Both the position numbers and the translations under genes were made by a program. Positions 6,598 to 15,007 of a DNA stretch of 22,128 nucleotides are shown one piece after another (the stretch's first letter is position 1; every line of letters begins with the position of its first letter). The notes beneath the pieces were generated by a model. The model saw only the letters and a list, made by a program, of their open reading frames with translations, searched no databases and was not told the DNA's origin. The stretch comes from a virus, in IMG/VR virus record IMGVR_UViG_3300035698_015702, positions 1 to 22,128 of that record, one strand, 5' to 3'.

Positions 6598-6650
6598 GGG
6601 CGCGGTTCCTCTTGATCAGCAGTGCAGGGGCGGTTCCTGGACGCGGATGC

Positions 6651-6691
6651 GGTCCCGGACGGGGGAAGGACTGAAAACCCCGTCCGGGACC
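6651..6691 (-). terminator. Perfect 14-bp GC-rich stem-loop after the decoration-protein gene
   Basis: GGTCCCGGACGGGG (6651-6664) and its exact complement CCCCGTCCGGGACC (6678-6691) flank a 13-base loop. The element lies in the 145-base gap between the putative decoration gene and the 106-aa ORF. There is no U-run on either strand, so factor-independent termination is uncertain. It would protect an upstream 3' end or attenuate downstream expression. Confidence 0.6.
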
Positions 6692-6742
6692 ACGACGCGG
6701 CGACAGGGGCAGGGGGAACCGGCCCCGCCCCGTCGCGCGCGA

Positions 6743-7207
6743 TCAGGCGTCGGCGGCCGGGCGCAGCAGCGGCTGGCCCAGGATCGTCGCGACGATCTCG
6801 GTGCTGCCCGGCGTGTTCGCCGCCGTGGCGACGACCCGCAGATACCGCTTCGAACCCAGGTAGCCGACGCGATAGATCTTGTCGTCTTTGGCCGCAGCAT
6901 CGACGGTCAGGAACACGCCGGTGGATGCGTTCGGCGCCGCAACGGGGGAAAGCGATCCCTCGATGTCGACGTCGTCGGCATTGGTCACCGCCGTGAACCC
7001 CGAATTATCGCTGTCGGATTCCTCGAAGTGGAACGTCCAGCTGGGCTGCGGGCTGCTGGCGATGTTGGCCACCGCGCCGACGTAGATCAGCGCATCGACG
7101 CCGCCGGCGAAGTCGCGCAGGTCGACGCCGCCCGCCGGGGTGACGGTTGCAGTTTTCGCGCCGCTGATGTGAGCGACACGCTCGATATTCTGATGCAGGG
7201 AACGCAT
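6743..7207 (-). CDS. Putative capsid decoration / head protein
   Basis: This 154-aa protein lies directly downstream of the major capsid gene and is rich in Ala, Thr, Val and Asp, with predicted beta strands and few charged clusters. This composition suits a virion surface protein. Segments include NIERVAHISGAKTATVTPAGG, ALIYVGAVANIA, SWTFHFEESDSDNSGFTAV and KRYLRVVATAANTPGSTE. The position and composition suggest a head decoration or stabilising protein, but I recognise no named family. The start at 7207 (MRSLHQ) is chosen over longer in-frame starts because AGGAGA lies 7 bases upstream. Hairpins flank the gene on both sides, as expected for a separately dosed abundant product. Confidence 0.6.
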   Translation of the reverse strand: MRSLHQNIERVAHISGAKTATVTPAGGVDLRDFAGGVDALIYVGAVANIASSPQPSWTFHFEESDSDNSGFTAVTNADDVDIEGSLSPVAAPNASTGVFLTVDAAAKDDKIYRVGYLGSKRYLRVVATAANTPGSTEIVATILGQPLLRPAADA

Positions 7208-7227
7208 TTCAGAGTCTCCTAAATGCA

Positions 7228-7288
7228 AGGTGCCGCCAGCCCGTTGCCAGGCGGCGGCACCTGTCGTCATGACAGGCCCGTCAGGGCC
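7228..7288 (-). terminator. Cluster of three stem-loops between capsid and decoration genes
   Basis: Three inverted repeats are packed into the 103-base gap. The first is AGGTGCCGCC/GGCGGCACCT (7228-7237 with 7253-7262). The second is CCTGTC/GACAGG (7260-7265 with 7271-7276). The third is GGCCC/GGGCC (7275-7279 with 7284-7288). None is followed by a clear U-run in the leftward direction. They could attenuate readthrough or stabilise the capsid mRNA 3' end. Confidence 0.5.
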
Positions 7289-7310
7289 GTGGTGGGTTCA
7301 GATCAGGGTC

Positions 7311-8693
7311 TCAGCTCGAAGCGAACTTCGCCAGCTTGATGGCGTCGAAGTTCTGCACGTCTCCGCCCGTGCGCTTGGTCATGTAGAACTTGACCTGGCC
7401 CTTCGTGGTGAAGGGGTCGATCAGGGTCCGCAGGCCCAGCCGGTCGACGATCATGTAACCTTGGCCGAAATTGCCGAACGCGATGGAATAGGAATCCGAC
7501 GCGATGGCCGGCATGTCATCCAGCTGCGCGATCGGATACCCGTGCAGGCTGAACACCGTGCCCCCGTTCAGGCCGCTGCCGTCGAAATCCACCAGGTATC
7601 GGCCATCTGCATCCCGCAGCTTCCGCACCGTGGCCGCCGTCAGGCGGGACATCGCCCAGGTCGCACCGGCGTGATAGCCTTGGTGCAGTGCCGCGATCAT
7701 GTCGATCAGCACGCTGCCGTCGTCCGACCCGCTGCTCAGCGTCGGGAAGGCACCGGCGGCACCGATCGCGCTGTACTGCAGCACACCCCAGGCACGACTG
7801 GCGTCCGCCGTGGTCACCGATGCCGACCCGTAGTCAACGAAGCCGCGCGGCTTCTTCGACCCGTTGCCGGAAACGAAGGCGGTGTTTTCCGTACGGATCA
7901 TCTTGTCGCCGGTCAGGCCCATGATCCAGTTTCCGACGTCCAGCACCGCGTCATCCAGGATGCGCTGCGATGCCTTCGGCATGGCGAACTGTTCATGCAC
8001 TTCGATCGTCTGGTTGCCGACCTGCGGCGTTGCCGATTCGCTGCGGGTATCCATTTCTCCGACCCAGCCGCCGGACGTTGCGTCGTCGGACTTGTAGGGG
8101 AATTCCAGCTTGTCGGAACCGATCTCGCGAACCTCGGCGATCTGGCGCATCGGGCTGGTATCGAACAGCCGTTCGCGCACGACCATTTCCATTTCCGTCG
8201 GCACCAGATAGCCGCCGTCGGTGTCGGAACCGACGCGCAGGTTGTTCTGGATGTCCGCCGTCAGGGCGTTGACGTTGCCGTTCACGCGGATCAGGTCCAG
8301 CCAGGCCGAAGCATACTTCGCATAGGCATCGACGTGATCCTGACCGAAGGCACCACCGATCGGGTCGGTCGGGCGGTGCTTCTCCGACGGCGCGTTGTGG
8401 CGGGCGAAAAACTGCCGCGCCGCGGCTGCCTTCTTTTCCGCAGCCGCGCCGCGACCACCGGCACCGATGGCCATCTGGTCGATCTGGGCGAACAGCTTGT
8501 CGGTGCTGGCGCGCAGTTCGGCCATGGTCTTCTCGCTGTCGCTGATCGCGGCATTGATCCGGTCGATCTTGTCGTCGGTTTCCTGCCGCGCTGTGCCGAA
8601 CGCCTTGATGTCGGCGTCACGTTCAGCGATGGCGGCTTTCAGTTCGGCGAAATTCTCGCCGATCTGCTGCTTGATATCCTGCATCTCGGACAT
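7311..8693 (-). CDS. Major capsid protein, HK97 fold
   Basis: This 460-aa protein is a typical HK97-family capsid precursor. Residues 1 to about 80 are a charged coiled coil (MSEMQDIKQQIGENFAELKA...), matching the scaffold-like delta domain. A linker rich in Ala/Lys follows. The folded domain begins near residue 145, with GGYLVPTEM, then LEFPYKSDDATSGGWVGE, QFAMPKASQRILDDA (E-loop and spine region), GNGSKKPRGF and C-terminal YMIVDRLGLRTLIDPF...FYMTKRTGGDV. The delta domain is presumably removed by the ClpP-like protease encoded next door; the cleavage site cannot be fixed from sequence. AGGGA precedes the ATG at 8693. Confidence 0.95.
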   Translation of the reverse strand: MSEMQDIKQQIGENFAELKAAIAERDADIKAFGTARQETDDKIDRINAAISDSEKTMAELRASTDKLFAQIDQMAIGAGGRGAAAEKKAAAARQFFARHNAPSEKHRPTDPIGGAFGQDHVDAYAKYASAWLDLIRVNGNVNALTADIQNNLRVGSDTDGGYLVPTEMEMVVRERLFDTSPMRQIAEVREIGSDKLEFPYKSDDATSGGWVGEMDTRSESATPQVGNQTIEVHEQFAMPKASQRILDDAVLDVGNWIMGLTGDKMIRTENTAFVSGNGSKKPRGFVDYGSASVTTADASRAWGVLQYSAIGAAGAFPTLSSGSDDGSVLIDMIAALHQGYHAGATWAMSRLTAATVRKLRDADGRYLVDFDGSGLNGGTVFSLHGYPIAQLDDMPAIASDSYSIAFGNFGQGYMIVDRLGLRTLIDPFTTKGQVKFYMTKRTGGDVQNFDAIKLAKFASS

Positions 8694-8704
8694 GTCTTGT
8701 TTCC

Positions 8705-9649
8705 CTATTTCGGGGTGATGATCTTGCTGGCCTCGGCTTTCACGAAAGCCAGCAGTTCCTGGACGGCCGCGGCGTCAGCGTCCCGCTGATCACGATCATC
8801 CGGCTGGGGTGTGCGGGCTGCGGCCAGGGCCTTGGCCTTGCTGCGCGAAATCCCTGCATCCCGCAGGGCGCGCTCGATATCCCGACAGGTCGGGTCACCG
8901 GCAAGGGGGCCGTTCTGGTGCAGCTCGCGTGGAGTCTTGGCGAAGATCGACAGATCGAAGGTGGCGCGCGCGTCCGGCTCTGCTTCGTCTTCGACAATGC
9001 GGTCTGCGAAACCCCGGTCGACGGCCTGTTCGGCGTCCATCCAGGTCTCGGCATCCATCAGCGCCGCGATGATCCCGGTATCGTCATCGGCGCGCCGGGC
9101 ATAGGTACGGGCCAGGGCGGCGTCGATGCCGGCCAGAACGGCGGACATCGCGTCGTGGTCGCCACGGTCGCCAATGGTCACGGCCCAGGCATTGTGAATC
9201 ATCAGGAACGCATTCGCATGCATGGCGATATCGTCGCCTGCCATGGCGATGATCGATGCCGCGGAGGCCGCAACGCCGGTGACGACGACCTCGATCCGGG
9301 CGTCGTGCTGCACCAGGTCATTGAACATGGCGATGCCGTCGAAGACGTCGCCGCCCGGGCTGTTGATTTCCAGCCGGATGCGCGGCGTCGTGATCCGCGC
9401 CAGGGCGCCGCGCAGCATCGCCGCGCTGATGCCACATTCGCCGATCTCATCATAGATCACCAGCGTGGTGCAGTCTTCGCCAGCCGCCTTGACGTCGAAC
9501 CGTCGGCCCATGGCGCGGGCGAAGACGCCGCGCCGGGCATGACCGGGAATGGTCTCCGGCAGGTCGATCGGGCGCACGGCGCCGGCCATGATGGCCCCGC
9601 GAAACCGCGCCGACATGTGACCGGGCAGGGTGATCGCTGCATCGTTCAT
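8705..9649 (-). CDS. ClpP-like head maturation protease
   Basis: This 314-aa protein is the prohead protease of the ClpP-related type. Motifs in order: NSPGG at residues 96-100, GVAASAAS with the nucleophile Ser129, MIHNAW with His152, and ETWMDAEQAVDRGFAD (residues 201-216), where the third catalytic position would be acidic (Glu201). An additional C-terminal region of about 90 residues (acidic, with a helical AVQELLAFVKAEA end) extends beyond the protease domain and could serve as a scaffold-binding tail. It cleaves the capsid delta domain during maturation in related phages. The start at 9649 overlaps the portal stop by 4 bases (ATGA). Confidence 0.92.
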   Translation of the reverse strand: MNDAAITLPGHMSARFRGAIMAGAVRPIDLPETIPGHARRGVFARAMGRRFDVKAAGEDCTTLVIYDEIGECGISAAMLRGALARITTPRIRLEINSPGGDVFDGIAMFNDLVQHDARIEVVVTGVAASAASIIAMAGDDIAMHANAFLMIHNAWAVTIGDRGDHDAMSAVLAGIDAALARTYARRADDDTGIIAALMDAETWMDAEQAVDRGFADRIVEDEAEPDARATFDLSIFAKTPRELHQNGPLAGDPTCRDIERALRDAGISRSKAKALAAARTPQPDDRDQRDADAAAVQELLAFVKAEASKIITPK

Positions 9650-10890
9650 GGCTGGGACTCTCCCGTTTCGTCGTTCATCAGCGGACCCGTGTCCGACTGC
9701 ATGTTACTTTCGATGATGTAGCGATCGCCGCCGGGGTCGGTGCGACGGTCCATGTCGTTCAGCTGCCGCCATTCATTGGCGCTGATCACCCCGGCACGGC
9801 GCTGGATGTTCAGCGATTCCGCCCGGGCCTTCGGGTCACCGCGCAGCAGGGCATCGACGTTGTGTTTCACCTGCACCCGGTCGCGGTCCCGTTCGGAAAC
9901 CAGCGAAAACAGAACCGCCTGTTCCCAGCGGATCAGCCAGGGCGCGATGCTGTATTTCAGGACTTCCAGCGACTGTTCGGTGATGTTGCTGAACGTCGCC
10001 CGCTCCAGGTCATAGACCAGGTGCGGCGGCACGCCGTAGATCCGGCAGATGTCCAGCAGGCTGAACTTGCGGCCATCGATGAACTGGGCATCGCGGTGAT
10101 TCAGGCTGACCGGTTCAAAGGTCATGCCTTGGGGCAGAATGGCGGTGCTGTAGGCGCGCGGGCCCGAATACAGTTCCTGCATGTCTTCGCGAAGATCGGC
10201 GCGGCTTTCCTTGCCGATGTCGATGCCGGCCGGCGTTGAAATCACCGCCGACGGCTTCGCGCCATTGGCCCAGAACCGCCCGGCGTGGTCCTGCATCGCC
10301 TGGCTTTCGCCGAAGGTGTTGAGAAACACGGACACCGGCGACAGCCCCTGGATGCCGTCATTTGACGGGCCGCGCAGGTGGAATATCCTGTCCTGCTGAT
10401 AGACTGTTTCGGCACCGCCACGCGGGTCGCGCCAGACCCATTCCGGCAGGCCCCGGTCGCTCATCTCGATGCGGTAATGCGCCGGGTGCAGCCGGATCAT
10501 CTGCACAGCCCGATCGCCGTTGCGAGTGATCAGGGCGCAACCGTTGCCGGTCTTCAATGCGTCGTCGGTCAGCAGCTCGCGAAACTCGTAGGGCCTTTGC
10601 CACGGGTTCGGGGCCGACAGCACCCGCGCCGCCTGCATCTCCGGGGCAGGGGTGCGACTGCCGCTGGCCACCGTCATGACCCGGATCGGCAGCTGCGACA
10701 CGGTTTCGGAAAGGAACCGGATGCATCGATGCGCCGCCGGGATCCCCGACACGCTGGCCGACGTCACCGACACGCCGGCGATGGCGCGGTTCGTGTAGCG
10801 GTCCAGCGCCTTCTCCAGATCCACCGGTGACGTGATTTCGGCACGCACGCCCAGCCAGCCACCCAGCGCCCGGCCCAGCCTATGCAGCAT
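9646..10890 (-). CDS. HK97-family portal protein
   Basis: This 414-aa protein is the dodecameric portal at the packaging vertex. It shows the HK97-family portal pattern: IPAAHRCIRFLSETVSQLPI near the N-terminus, NPWQRPYEFRELLTDDALKTGNG, RLHPAHYRIE, DRIFHLRG, then NTFGESQAMQDHAGRFWANG, DICRIYGVPPHLV and SNITEQSLEVLKYSIAPWL. The C-terminus is short and hydrophilic. I chose the ATG at 10890, whose codon overlaps the terminase end by 11 bases; a GTG five codons upstream (10902-10905 region) is possible. Its downstream ATGA overlap couples it to the protease. Confidence 0.93.
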   Translation of the reverse strand: MLHRLGRALGGWLGVRAEITSPVDLEKALDRYTNRAIAGVSVTSASVSGIPAAHRCIRFLSETVSQLPIRVMTVASGSRTPAPEMQAARVLSAPNPWQRPYEFRELLTDDALKTGNGCALITRNGDRAVQMIRLHPAHYRIEMSDRGLPEWVWRDPRGGAETVYQQDRIFHLRGPSNDGIQGLSPVSVFLNTFGESQAMQDHAGRFWANGAKPSAVISTPAGIDIGKESRADLREDMQELYSGPRAYSTAILPQGMTFEPVSLNHRDAQFIDGRKFSLLDICRIYGVPPHLVYDLERATFSNITEQSLEVLKYSIAPWLIRWEQAVLFSLVSERDRDRVQVKHNVDALLRGDPKARAESLNIQRRAGVISANEWRQLNDMDRRTDPGGDRYIIESNMQSDTGPLMNDETGESQP

Positions 10891-12622
10891 CGAAGATCCC
10901 GCCACGCTCGTACTCGATGACCTGCGGTGCGGAATCCTTTGCCAGCGGCATCTGCGACATGGCCATCAGGCCCGCCGCGATCCCGTCGATCTTCTGCTTG
11001 CTCATGGCTGATTCCTTCTTTGGCAGGATGCTGCCGTCGACCCGCCGCTCGACCACGCAATTACTGGCCTGCCAGGTCAGACAGGGGTTGCCGGGATGCG
11101 CGAAACGGCCCTGCGACCTCACCCGCGCCTCCAGGTCCAGCGCCGGCGCGCCGATGTTCGCGGCCGTGTAGCCCAGGATGCCGGCGGGCAGTCCGTCGGC
11201 GGCCAGCCGGGTGACGATGTCGGGACCGGTGCCCCAGCGATCGAACACCACCGACCGGACGTTGAACCGGTCGCAGGCTTCCCGGATATGGCTTTCGATG
11301 CCTTCGGTATCGATCCAGTCGCCGTCGGTGGCGGTGACGATGCCCGCGTCGGTCCAGACCTTGTAGAAGTCCATCGACATTTCACGGACGCGCCGCTGGA
11401 TGACTTCGCGCGGCAGCCAGAACTGCGGAAACCAGACCAGCTCGCCATCGCGGCGGAACACGAGCACGACCGCCGTCATGTCGTCGCGCTCCGACATGTC
11501 GGCGCCGATCCAGCAGTCCTCGCCTTCGAAATCATCCAGACACAGGGCAGGGTCGGCGCATGCGTTCCATTCATCCAGCTTCAGCCAGTTCGTGGCCGAT
11601 TGCAGCCAGCGGTTCAGATCCTTCGTGACGAACTCGGCATCGCTTTCGTTGCTGTTCGCCGCTTCCAGCGCCCGGTCTTGCATGTATCGCAGCTGCTTCG
11701 ACTTGCCGAGGTTCGGGTTCGCCTTGATCCAGACCGCCGGGTCCTGCGTGTCGTCGCCTTCGTCCAGTGTATAGATCAGCCCGAAATAGTGATCGGCGGC
11801 GAACACGGCCTCCAGCACCTTCACCACCAGCTGGCGCTGTTCGTAACATGGACCTTCGATGTTGCGCCCCGCCGTGGTGATGATCAGGGCCATCGGGTTC
11901 AGGCGCGCGCCCTGGGCGGTGCGCAGCACGTCCCACAGGCCGCGATCCTTGTGGGCGTGGAATTCGTCCATGCACAATGCATGCGGGTTCAGTCCGTCCT
12001 GCGTCGATGACTTCGCGTTGATCGGCTTGATGTCGCCCATGTTGCTGGCGACCGTGATGCTGTTCGCCCAGGTCTCGATGCCGAAGGCTTCGCGCAGGGC
12101 GGGGGTCGCTTCGGCCATCTTCCGCATGACGCCCCAGACGATGCGCGCCTGGTCGCCGGTGGTCGCCGCCGTCTTGACCTGCGGGCCGATCTCGCCTTCA
12201 CAGACCGCGCAATACCATAGGATCGCCGCGGCGAAAGCCGACTTGCCGTTCTTCCGTGCGCACTCGATATAGGCGGTGCTGAACCGGCGGCCCAGGTCAT
12301 GGCCGTCGGCGTCCACCCGTCGGAACCCGAACAGGTTCACGACGATGAACACCTGCCACGGCTCCAGCTTCAGGCACGGCGTTTCCCAGCGGCCCTCGAC
12401 ATGGGGCATCCGCTCGATGAATGCACAGGCGTCGCTGGCATGGGCGCGGCTGAAGATGAACGGCGGTCGCTTCCTTCGTGCCCGGTTCAGGTCATCCAGA
12501 AACCGCTGCGCCGCATGCCGCAGCAGCTTGCAATGCTTTCGGCCCTTGGCATCCCGGACCGCCGCCTGCGCATAGCGCCGGGCGATGGCAACGAAGTCGC
12601 GGCTATGCCGGGCGGACGCCAT
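10880..12622 (-). CDS. terL: Terminase large subunit (packaging ATPase/nuclease)
   Basis: This 580-aa protein has the two-domain layout of HK97-type large terminases. The ATPase half has an adenine-binding LEPWQVFIV (residues 87-95), Walker A ARKNGKSA (122-129) and Walker B ALCMDE (215-220), followed by FHAHKDRGLWDVL and the coupling-motif-like IITTAG (248-252). The nuclease half has acidic residues in IGADMSERDD (about 372-381) and RSVVFDRWG. It motors DNA into proheads and cuts at packaging ends. The start at 12622 overlaps the small subunit stop by 20 bases. Small subunit and HNH genes immediately upstream point to HK97-like cos packaging. Confidence 0.95.
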   Translation of the reverse strand: MASARHSRDFVAIARRYAQAAVRDAKGRKHCKLLRHAAQRFLDDLNRARRKRPPFIFSRAHASDACAFIERMPHVEGRWETPCLKLEPWQVFIVVNLFGFRRVDADGHDLGRRFSTAYIECARKNGKSAFAAAILWYCAVCEGEIGPQVKTAATTGDQARIVWGVMRKMAEATPALREAFGIETWANSITVASNMGDIKPINAKSSTQDGLNPHALCMDEFHAHKDRGLWDVLRTAQGARLNPMALIITTAGRNIEGPCYEQRQLVVKVLEAVFAADHYFGLIYTLDEGDDTQDPAVWIKANPNLGKSKQLRYMQDRALEAANSNESDAEFVTKDLNRWLQSATNWLKLDEWNACADPALCLDDFEGEDCWIGADMSERDDMTAVVLVFRRDGELVWFPQFWLPREVIQRRVREMSMDFYKVWTDAGIVTATDGDWIDTEGIESHIREACDRFNVRSVVFDRWGTGPDIVTRLAADGLPAGILGYTAANIGAPALDLEARVRSQGRFAHPGNPCLTWQASNCVVERRVDGSILPKKESAMSKQKIDGIAAGLMAMSQMPLAKDSAPQVIEYERGGIFDAA

Positions 12623-13022
12623 GTCGCGCGAACGGGTTGACCTTCGACGCCCCGGGCGCCTGGCCGACCCGCGATTTCACGCCGCCCAGGCCGAACACTT
12701 CCAGCTGCTTGCGCAGTTCGGCGATAGCCGCCACCGATGGCGATTCTCCCTTTCCCTCGAAATACAGCCGGAACTGCGCGGTCACATGCGCCTGAAGCTG
12801 ACACATGTTCGCGAACGCCTGGCTGTCCTTCTCGGTCGCCAGCTTGTTCGCGTCGACCAGCACGACCAGATCGTTCCAGACCTCCTGCGCCGGGGCAGGG
12901 AACCCAGACGGCACGCGCGGCAAGTCGATTTCCACTTCGTCACGCGGATGCGTCGCGGCAGATGGCGCCGTACCGCGCCGCGCCTTCGTCGATGCCGGAA
13001 CCGGCTTCGTTCCTCGTTTCAT
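12603..13022 (-). CDS. terS: Terminase small subunit, P27 family
   Basis: This 139-aa protein starts MKRGTKPVPASTKARRGT, the standard opening of the P27-type small terminases. A proline-rich linker leads to a helical core (PAQEVWNDLVVLVDANKLATEKDSQAFANMCQLQA, residues about 45-80 described here in pieces). The C-terminal part ends FGLGGVKSRVGQAPG. It recognises the packaging site and recruits the large subunit. The start at 13022 is decided by an excellent ribosome binding site, GGAGGTGAT, 8 bases from GGAGG to ATG; an upstream in-frame ATG at 13124 lacks one and extends into the noncoding spacer. Confidence 0.92.
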   Translation of the reverse strand: MKRGTKPVPASTKARRGTAPSAATHPRDEVEIDLPRVPSGFPAPAQEVWNDLVVLVDANKLATEKDSQAFANMCQLQAHVTAQFRLYFEGKGESPSVAAIAELRKQLEVFGLGGVKSRVGQAPGASKVNPFARHGVRPA

Positions 13023-13245
13023 CTCGATCACCTCCGACTGTCGCAAGCCCGTGAACAGCGAATCAATGACGGCCGGCTCCTGTACCGCAAACCCTTTACC
13101 GAACGCGGCATGCACCCGCTGCACGGCTCAGGCAAACACACCGCCTTTACCAAAAATCACTCAATAAAAACATTAACTTACACAGAACATTAACCCCCAC
13201 ACCCCTTTTTTTGACTTGGGCACGGATAGGTCAATAGGTAACTTT
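13023..13245. promoter_or_regulatory. AT-richer spacer upstream of terS: candidate late promoter / cos region with short repeats
   Basis: No gene is seen in these 223 bases, which are much richer in A/T than their surroundings from 13140 on. AACATTAAC occurs twice, at 13169-13177 and 13186-13194, spaced 17 bases. CCTTTACC occurs at 13093-13100 and 13144-13151. On the leftward strand TTGACC (from the 13230s) could be a -35 element. A run of seven T bases lies near 13204-13210 on the plus strand. The position between HNH and small terminase genes is where cos and terminase-binding repeats lie in HK97-like phages; this assignment is inference. Confidence 0.45.
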
Positions 13246-13587
13246 TCAGGTATTTGACCCACCCCCACCTCCTGCCTCTCGAACCGTCTTCCGGGTGTGG
13301 CACCCGTGGCAAAGCGCCTGCAGGTTCGCCCGGTCCAGCATCGACCCGCCATCCCGGATCGGGCGGACGTGATCGACGTCGGTGGCGATGCTCTCGCATC
13401 CTGGCGTGACGCATACCGGATCTTGTGCCAGCACGTTCCGCCGCGCCGCCCGCCATCGCCTGGAATCATAGAAGGCTTTCACGTCGGCTGGCCGGCGCAT
13501 GTTGTAGGCTTTCCCGGCCGCGCGCTTGCCACCTGCAGGCCCGAGCATCGCTGCCCCGGATTTCAGGAATCGCGGGCGGCGCGCCAT
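13246..13587 (-). CDS. HNH endonuclease
   Basis: This 113-aa protein has the small phage HNH pattern: FYDSRRWRAARRNVLAQDPVCVTPGC (residues about 40-65), then TDVDHVRPIRDGGSMLD with the central His, NLQALCHGCHTRKT with the final His and zinc-binding Cys pairs, and a Gly-rich end. Such HNH proteins beside terminase genes are required for cos cleavage and packaging in HK97-like phages. The ATG at 13587 immediately follows the upstream stop (TAGATG). Internal ATGs exist at residues 14 and 29, the latter just before the conserved region, so the true N-terminus could be shorter. Confidence 0.9.
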   Translation of the reverse strand: MARRPRFLKSGAAMLGPAGGKRAAGKAYNMRRPADVKAFYDSRRWRAARRNVLAQDPVCVTPGCESIATDVDHVRPIRDGGSMLDRANLQALCHGCHTRKTVREAGGGGGSNT

Positions 13588-14319
13588 CTACCGGCCCGCC
13601 GTTCTGATCTGCGCTTGTGGGATGTGCGAAGCATCGTCGTGGTCTGTTTCAGGCCCACTTATCGACACTCCATTTCTGACATTACCGCCGCGCGCAGGTT
13701 CTGTCAAGCGCCGCGCATTCCGTCCCGTAACCACCTGAATCGGTTGCGCTTCCGCCGTGACCAACGCCGCGACCCCGTTGCGGAATAAATGACATCGCTT
13801 GCCATCCGCACTGCAAATCGCGTCTTCCCCGCCCCAGCCATCACGCGCCAGCAGCCAGGCCGGCCAGCATTCCTCGACCGCGATGGCGAACACCGCCGCC
13901 CGCTCGCGGGCCGACATGACCTCGCTGAGATACTTCCATTCCCGCTGCATCTCCGGCGTGACATCGGCGACGCTTCCGGCCTTTTCCCGGCTGGCCGGTG
14001 CTGGCGCGCCACAGATCCGGCGGTGCAGCTCCCGCCAGCGCATCATCACCCGGTGCGCGGCATCGTCCACCAGCCCGGCAGCGTGCAGCCAGTCCAGCGG
14101 ACAGTTCGCCATGTCCAGCCCCCCCCGCGCCTTGCCGTCCGCACCGGGCATCCCGCCCGCGAGCATACCGGCCGCGATCCGCCGCATCGTCTGTTCCGGG
14201 GTTGCCCCCACCGCGCGGCCGCCGTCATCGCCACCACCGCGCCGCAGTCGCCCGTTCGGTTCCCGCGCGCCGTCCAGCCGGGGCCGCCCCCGCTTCCTGC
14301 TGTTCCTGGTCTTCGCCAT
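13588..14319 (-). CDS. Conserved-type phage protein of unknown function (basic N-terminus)
   Basis: This 243-aa protein opens with MAKTRNSRKRGRPRLDG, an AT-hook-like basic stretch (KRGRPRL), followed by a Gly/Arg-rich linker. A helical middle then begins at about residue 80 (LDWLHAAGLVDDAAHRVMMRWRELHRRICG, given here as a region), and a second helical block SARERAAVFAIAVEECWPAWLLA follows. I do not recognise the family. Its place just before the HNH/terminase genes is where late regulators often sit in lambdoid-type maps, so DNA binding or antitermination is a guess. AAGGA lies 9 bases before the ATG at 14319. An in-frame ATG at 14382, one base after the upstream stop, would add 21 residues. 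Confidence 0.6.
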   Translation of the reverse strand: MAKTRNSRKRGRPRLDGAREPNGRLRRGGGDDGGRAVGATPEQTMRRIAAGMLAGGMPGADGKARGGLDMANCPLDWLHAAGLVDDAAHRVMMRWRELHRRICGAPAPASREKAGSVADVTPEMQREWKYLSEVMSARERAAVFAIAVEECWPAWLLARDGWGGEDAICSADGKRCHLFRNGVAALVTAEAQPIQVVTGRNARRLTEPARGGNVRNGVSISGPETDHDDASHIPQAQIRTAGR

Positions 14320-14383
14320 GTCTCGCCATCCTTCGCCCGGTTCGCCGCCCGCCGCCACAGCTGGCCGCCACGTTTTCCACATC

Positions 14384-15007
14384 TCACCCGCCGACGCGGG
14401 CCTGCCCCTCCGTTTCCAGCCAGCGCCACAGCGCCCCCGATATGCCGGACAGCACCGCCGCCCGCTCGCCGATCGCGCCGCGCAGGTCGGGCCATGCCGG
14501 CCAGAAGTCATGCGCATCCGGCCATGACCGGATCGCGTCCTCGCAGGCCATCGCCGGAAACCCGGCCATCGCACCGGCATAGGCCAGCAGCACCGGTTCC
14601 GGGTTGGCCTCCACCCGCCGGGGCACCCGCAGCAACAGGCTGGTCTCACCCATGGCCAGCAACATTCGGTCCCGCCCGTCGGGCAGGTCCAGGCAGGGCC
14701 GCACCATCGCCCGCGCCAGCTGTTCCGCCACGGCCGCATCCGGCGCCGCGCCGCGCTCGGCCATCACCTGCCAGCCCACCGACCAGCACATCGTGAAGTC
14801 CTGCCGGTCCATCGGCGACAGGTCCGCCGTCTGCACGTTCAGCACGGACAAGCCGCAGGCTTGCGCGATGCATACCCTCGCCCAGGTCTCCGCCCCGCTC
14901 CTGGCGGCCACCGCCCGGGCGTCCGCCTCGCGCCTGCGCGCCGTGGCCAGCGCCGTCGCCGGCACCCCCGTCCGCGCCCTGCGCCCGCCGTCGGCCGTCC
15001 GGGTCAT
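14384..15007 (-). CDS. Hypothetical phage protein (helical, unknown), start uncertain
   Basis: From about residue 30 onward the protein looks genuinely coding: AETWARVCIAQACGLSVLNV, SPMDRQDFTMCWSVGWQVMA, LLLAMGETSLLLRVPRRVEA-like helices, DAIRSWPDAHDFWPAWPDL and an end LSGISGALWRWLETEGQ. No family recognised. The frame overlaps the last 290-360 bases of the replication-protein ORF in another frame, which is an unusually long same-strand overlap. Possible starts are ATG 15037, ATG 15007 and GTG 14965; none has a well-spaced ribosome binding site. The GTG at 14965 lies in a 26-base repeat shared with 15979-16004. Confidence 0.6.
   Translation of the reverse strand: MTRTADGGRRARTGVPATALATARRREADARAVAARSGAETWARVCIAQACGLSVLNVQTADLSPMDRQDFTMCWSVGWQVMAERGAAPDAAVAEQLARAMVRPCLDLPDGRDRMLLAMGETSLLLRVPRRVEANPEPVLLAYAGAMAGFPAMACEDAIRSWPDAHDFWPAWPDLRGAIGERAAVLSGISGALWRWLETEGQARVGG

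Noticed and set aside
6651-6691. Calling the 14-bp hairpin a definite intrinsic terminator
   Set aside because: No U-run follows on either strand, so only a structural element with possible termination or stabilising role can be claimed.
7230-8789. 519-aa plus-strand ORF opposite the major capsid gene
   Set aside because: It is antisense to a clear HK97 capsid gene, has His/Arg/Gln-rich shadow composition and no ribosome binding site; high GC keeps such antisense frames open.
13173-13469. 98-aa minus-strand ORF overlapping the HNH gene end
   Set aside because: Shadow of the HNH frame in its N-terminal two thirds; the rest is the AT-rich spacer.
13789-14796. 335-aa plus-strand ORF rich in Pro/Arg/Ala
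   Set aside because: Antisense shadow of the two unknown minus-strand genes; composition is typical of the complement of GC-rich coding DNA.
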